Below are positions 6,836 through 9,422 of a stretch of DNA of 9,422 nucleotides, piece after piece. The position numbers and the translations under genes were made by a program. The stretch is from Alistipes sp. (GTDB lineage: Bacteria > Bacteroidota > Bacteroidia > Bacteroidales > Rikenellaceae), in contig JAFOXS010000323.1 in the NCBI GenBank assembly GCA_017391665.1, positions 1-9,422 on the forward strand, in the 5' to 3' direction. The notes under the pieces were generated by a model. The model did no database searches. It had not been told where the DNA came from and was given only the letters and a program-made list of their open reading frames with translations. The stretch's first letter is position 1. Every line of letters begins with the position of its first letter.

Positions 6836-7933
6836 ATGAAAACATTGAAAATCGGAGACCTCCTGGCCAAAGTACCCATTGTGCAGGGAGGTATGGGCGT
6901 AGGAATCTCGCTATCTGGCCTGGCATCAGCCGTAGCCAATGCTGGAGGTGTGGGAGTAATCTCAACAGCGGGATTAGGCGTCATTTATAACGAAATCTCA
7001 AAGAATTTTAACGAGGCAAGCATCTACGGCCTAAAGGAGGAGCTGCGCAAGGCACGTGAGGCGACGAAGGGTATCGTGGGCGTGAACATCATGGTGGCAC
7101 TCACAAACTTTGCCGATCTGGTTCGCACCTCGATCGAGGAGAAGGCCGACATCATCTTCTCGGGCGCAGGATTGCCTTTGAATCTCCCCTCATTCCTGAA
7201 GGAGGACTCAACGACAAAGCTTGCCCCCATCGTATCGTCAGCACGTGCGCTGAAGGTTATCTGCCGCCGCTGGATTGGCGAGTGGGGATATGTGCCCGAT
7301 GCAGTGGTTGTCGAGGGTCCCAAGGCTGGCGGTCACCTCGGCTACTCGAACGAGCAGCTGGGCGATCCCGCCTATTCACTCGAAGCTATCGTTCCCGAGG
7401 TGGTGGCTGCAGCACGCGAGATTGGCGAGCAGCAAGGCCGTTACATTCCTGTGATTGCTGGCGGCGGCATCTTCACAGGCGAGGATATTCATAACATTAT
7501 GGCTCTCGGAGCTGACGCAGTGCAGATGGGTACTCGCTTCGTCGCTACCGAGGAGTGCGACGCATCACCTCTGTTCAAACAGAGTTACATCGATGCGAAA
7601 CAGGAGGATATAGAGATCATCCAAAGTCCCGTAGGTATGCCGGGACGTGCGGTGCACAACTCGTTCCTCGAAAAGGTAAAGCAGGGTCTGAAGCAACCCA
7701 AATCGTGCCCGTTCAACTGCATCAAGACGTGCGACGTGACACACTCGCCATACTGCATTATGCTGGCTCTCTACAACGCCTTCAAGGGACGTATGGAGCA
7801 TGGCTACGCCTTTGCAGGCGAGAATGCATGGCGATGTGACAAAATCTTAAGCGTCAAGGAATTATTCTCATCACTTAAAGCAGAATTTGACGCCAAGGCG
7901 GCTTCACTCATAGCCTGCCCATCGGCACAATAA
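6836..7933 (+). CDS. Nitronate monooxygenase-family flavin oxidoreductase with C-terminal cysteine cluster
   Basis: This is a 365-residue predicted cytoplasmic FMN-dependent TIM-barrel protein of the nitronate monooxygenase / 2-nitropropane dioxygenase-like family. Visible motifs are IVQGGMGVGIS (15-25), the AGGVGVIS strand (36-43), GVNIMVA (82-88), the family active-site stretch GPKAGGHLGYS (161-171, with His167 as the likely catalytic base), the phosphate-binding AGGGIFTGEDI (208-218) and ALGADAVQMGTRFVATEECDAS (223-244). The C-terminal part has Cys291, Cys295, Cys299 and Cys307 (C-x3-C-x3-C-x7-C) plus Cys334, which textbook nitronate monooxygenases lack. Similar cysteines occur, as I recall, in a Clostridia/Bacteroidetes subgroup of this family. 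GGMG rather than the GGMAW of FabK argues against an enoyl-ACP reductase. The physiological substrate is unknown, and detoxifying nitronates is only the family default. The gene stands alone: a terminator precedes its promoter and another follows the gene. Confidence 0.9.
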   Translation: MKTLKIGDLLAKVPIVQGGMGVGISLSGLASAVANAGGVGVISTAGLGVIYNEISKNFNEASIYGLKEELRKAREATKGIVGVNIMVALTNFADLVRTSIEEKADIIFSGAGLPLNLPSFLKEDSTTKLAPIVSSARALKVICRRWIGEWGYVPDAVVVEGPKAGGHLGYSNEQLGDPAYSLEAIVPEVVAAAREIGEQQGRYIPVIAGGGIFTGEDIHNIMALGADAVQMGTRFVATEECDASPLFKQSYIDAKQEDIEIIQSPVGMPGRAVHNSFLEKVKQGLKQPKSCPFNCIKTCDVTHSPYCIMLALYNAFKGRMEHGYAFAGENAWRCDKILSVKELFSSLKAEFDAKAASLIACPSAQ

Positions 7934-7960
7934 AACAGACAAAACTTCTACCAATCGATC

Positions 7961-7998
7961 ATAGACCACGGGGCACAGCACTCGTGGTCTGTTTTTTT
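7961..7998 (+). terminator. Rho-independent terminator of the flavoprotein gene
   Basis: AGACCACG (7963-7970) pairs perfectly with CGTGGTCT (7983-7990). The stem can extend outward by a U-G and an A-U pair and inward by a G-U and a G-C pair, leaving the loop GCACAGCA. Seven T follow (7992-7998). It begins 27 bp after the gene's stop codon. Confidence 0.94.
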
Positions 7999-8056
7999 AT
8001 ATACCTATTTTTATAAAAAATTTGAATTACGGAGGACAACGAAACGATTTTATGCA

Positions 8057-8064
8057 TATCTTTG
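8057..8064 (+). promoter_or_regulatory. Predicted -7 element of the korA promoter (TATCTTTG)
   Basis: TATCTTTG matches TAnnTTTG exactly and lies 35 bp before the korA ATG, downstream of the preceding terminator. Transcription would begin near 8071, with a leader of about 30 A-rich bases. A TTTG at 8021-8024 is too far away (32 bp) to be a normal -33 element. Confidence 0.65.
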
Positions 8065-8099
8065 TCACAAAATTGACATAAACTATAACAAAAAATATT

Positions 8100-9422
8100 A
8101 TGGAGAATCTTAATGCGAAAGAGGTTAAGGAGATTGTGATCCGTTTCTCGGGCGACTCGGGCGACGGCATGCAGCTCACGGGTACCCTCTTCTCGAACAC
8201 GTCGGCACTCGAAGGCAACGGCATTTCGACCTTCCCCGACTACCCCGCCGAGATTCGCGCACCGCAGGGCACTGTGGCTGGCGTATCAGGTTTTCAAGTA
8301 CACATCGGTGCAGGCAAGATTACCAATCCCGGTGACTTCTGCGATGCTCTGGTTGCTATGAATCCCGCAGCACTGAAGGCTAACCGCAAGTGGCTGAAGA
8401 AGGATGCTACGGTGATTATCGACGGCGACACCATCACCGAGGACAACCTCAAAAAGGCTGGTTTCGCGACGCTCGACCCCATTGCTGAGCTTGGTCTGGA
8501 GGGTTACAATGTAGTTATTCCCGACATCACTACAATGACTAAGGCTGCCCTGGCCGACATGGGTCTGGATAATAAGTCGGTTGTAAAGTGCAAGAATATG
8601 TTTGCGCTGGGTATCTGCTTCTACATCTTCAATCAGCCCGAGGATTACGCAAAGCGCTATATCGACTCAAAGTTTGCAAAGAAGAACCCCACCGTGGCCG
8701 AGGCCAACAAGCTGGCCATCGATGCAGGTTACAACTATGCAGCCAACACACATCAGTTTGCCAACACCTACCGCATCGCATCGGCTCCCATCGAGAAGGG
8801 TACATACCGCTCGATCAACGGTAATGTAGCAACTGCATGGGGTCTTATCGCCGCAAGTGAGAAGGCGAACCTTCCTCTCTTCTGCGGTTCATACCCCATC
8901 ACTCCCGCTACGGTTATTCTGGAGGAGCTGGCAAAGCACAAGAATCTGGGTGTGAAGACCGTACAGGCTGAGGATGAGATCGCAGGTATCTGTACATCTA
9001 TCGGTGCGGCTTATGCCGGTAACTTCGCGGTAACCACCACATCGGGTCCCGGTCTTTCGCTCAAGAGCGAGGCTATGGGTCTGGCTGTAATGGCCGAGTT
9101 GCCCCTCGTTATCGTGGATGTTCAGCGTGGCGGCCCCTCAACAGGTCTTCCCACAAAGACTGAGCAGAGCGACTTGATGCAGGCATTGTATGGTCGTAAT
9201 GGTGAGTGCCCCGTAGTTGTTGTGGCAGCATCATCGCCCAGCGACTGTTTCCACTACGCATTTATGGCATCGAAGATAGCTATGGAGCATATGGTTCCCG
9301 TAATTCTCTTGACCGACGGCTTTATCGCCAACGGTTCGGAGCCCTGGCGCATCCCCTCGATGGCAGACTACCCCGCAATCTGTCCTCCCATCGTTGATTC
9401 GGTAGCCGAGGGCGAGGAGTTC
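8100..9422 (+). CDS. korA: 2-oxoacid:ferredoxin oxidoreductase, fused gamma-alpha subunit (KorA type), N-terminal 441 residues
   Basis: The frame opens at ATG 8100 and runs without a stop to the window end. The sequence begins MENLNAKEVKEIVIRFSGDSGDGMQLTG. Residues about 11-200 are the gamma domain (GDSGDGMQ, then DYPAEIRAPQGTVAGVSGFQ at 47-66). The alpha-subunit pyrimidine-binding domain follows from about 240: NGNVATAWGLIAA (240-252), CGSYPITPAT (262-271), the conserved QAEDEIAG (289-296), TTSGPGLSLKSEAMGLA (313-329) and QRGGPSTGLPTKTEQSDLMQALYGRNGECP (342-371). This is the architecture of two-subunit 2-oxoglutarate (or 2-oxoacid) synthases. They use thiamine diphosphate held with the beta subunit to oxidise or make 2-oxoacids with ferredoxin. 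Bacteroidales use them in the anaerobic partial TCA cycle and in reductive carboxylation. Family members are around 610 residues, so about 170 are missing at the window edge, and korB would be expected next. Substrate choice (2-oxoglutarate or branched-chain 2-oxoacids) cannot be settled here. Confidence 0.94.
   Translation, partial: MENLNAKEVKEIVIRFSGDSGDGMQLTGTLFSNTSALEGNGISTFPDYPAEIRAPQGTVAGVSGFQVHIGAGKITNPGDFCDALVAMNPAALKANRKWLKKDATVIIDGDTITEDNLKKAGFATLDPIAELGLEGYNVVIPDITTMTKAALADMGLDNKSVVKCKNMFALGICFYIFNQPEDYAKRYIDSKFAKKNPTVAEANKLAIDAGYNYAANTHQFANTYRIASAPIEKGTYRSINGNVATAWGLIAASEKANLPLFCGSYPITPATVILEELAKHKNLGVKTVQAEDEIAGICTSIGAAYAGNFAVTTTSGPGLSLKSEAMGLAVMAELPLVIVDVQRGGPSTGLPTKTEQSDLMQALYGRNGECPVVVVAASSPSDCFHYAFMASKIAMEHMVPVILLTDGFIANGSEPWRIPSMADYPAICPPIVDSVAEGEEF

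Noticed and set aside
6836..7933. Assignment as enoyl-ACP reductase FabK
   Set aside because: The N-terminal flavin motif is GGMGVGIS rather than the FabK-type GGMAW, the protein is longer than FabK, it carries an extra cysteine-rich C-terminus, and no fatty-acid synthesis genes are nearby.
8031..8081. GGAGG at 8031-8035 followed by a 9-codon frame (ATG at 8052)
   Set aside because: The GGAGG is 16 bases from that ATG, too far for normal use, and both lie upstream of or across the predicted korA -7 element, so they would not be in the mRNA.

Overview
The window is ordinary chromosomal sequence from a Bacteroidota member, most likely order Bacteroidales. Three things point there. First, four genes have an exact match to the Bacteroidetes -7 promoter element TAnnTTTG upstream. 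Second, start codons are preceded by A-rich leaders without a clear Shine-Dalgarno sequence. Third, the proteins are of Bacteroidales type: a 1521-residue TamB, TsaD with HLQGH, and a fused gamma-alpha 2-oxoacid:ferredoxin oxidoreductase subunit. The fairly GC-rich coding sequence with AT-rich gaps would suit an Alistipes-like genome, but the genus is a guess.

Layout. The left 5.5 kb is transcribed leftward: tamB (985-5550), then exbB (172-864) and the start of exbD (1-165, cut by the window edge). These are cell-envelope genes: TamB is a giant periplasm-spanning protein for outer-membrane assembly or lipid transfer, and ExbB/ExbD form a proton-driven inner-membrane motor. The 120-bp tamB-exbB gap has no TAnnTTTG promoter on the coding strand and no terminator, so read-through into exbBD is plausible. 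The gap does hold a 17-bp direct repeat.

The right part is transcribed rightward: tsaD (5627-6655, tRNA t6A modification), a nitronate-monooxygenase-family flavoprotein (6836-7933), and the first 441 codons of korA (8100-9422, 2-oxoacid:ferredoxin oxidoreductase alpha). These three look like separate transcription units. Strong intrinsic terminators follow tsaD and the flavoprotein gene, and each gene has its own predicted -7 element.

The 76-bp divergent tamB/tsaD gap is the most structured non-coding piece. Predicted promoters face each other there, and a perfect 10+10 bp AT-rich inverted repeat lies where one regulator could affect both genes. No mobile element, CRISPR array, RNA gene or phage signal was seen. 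No undescribed multi-gene system is evident; the findings are regulatory and domain-level leads.
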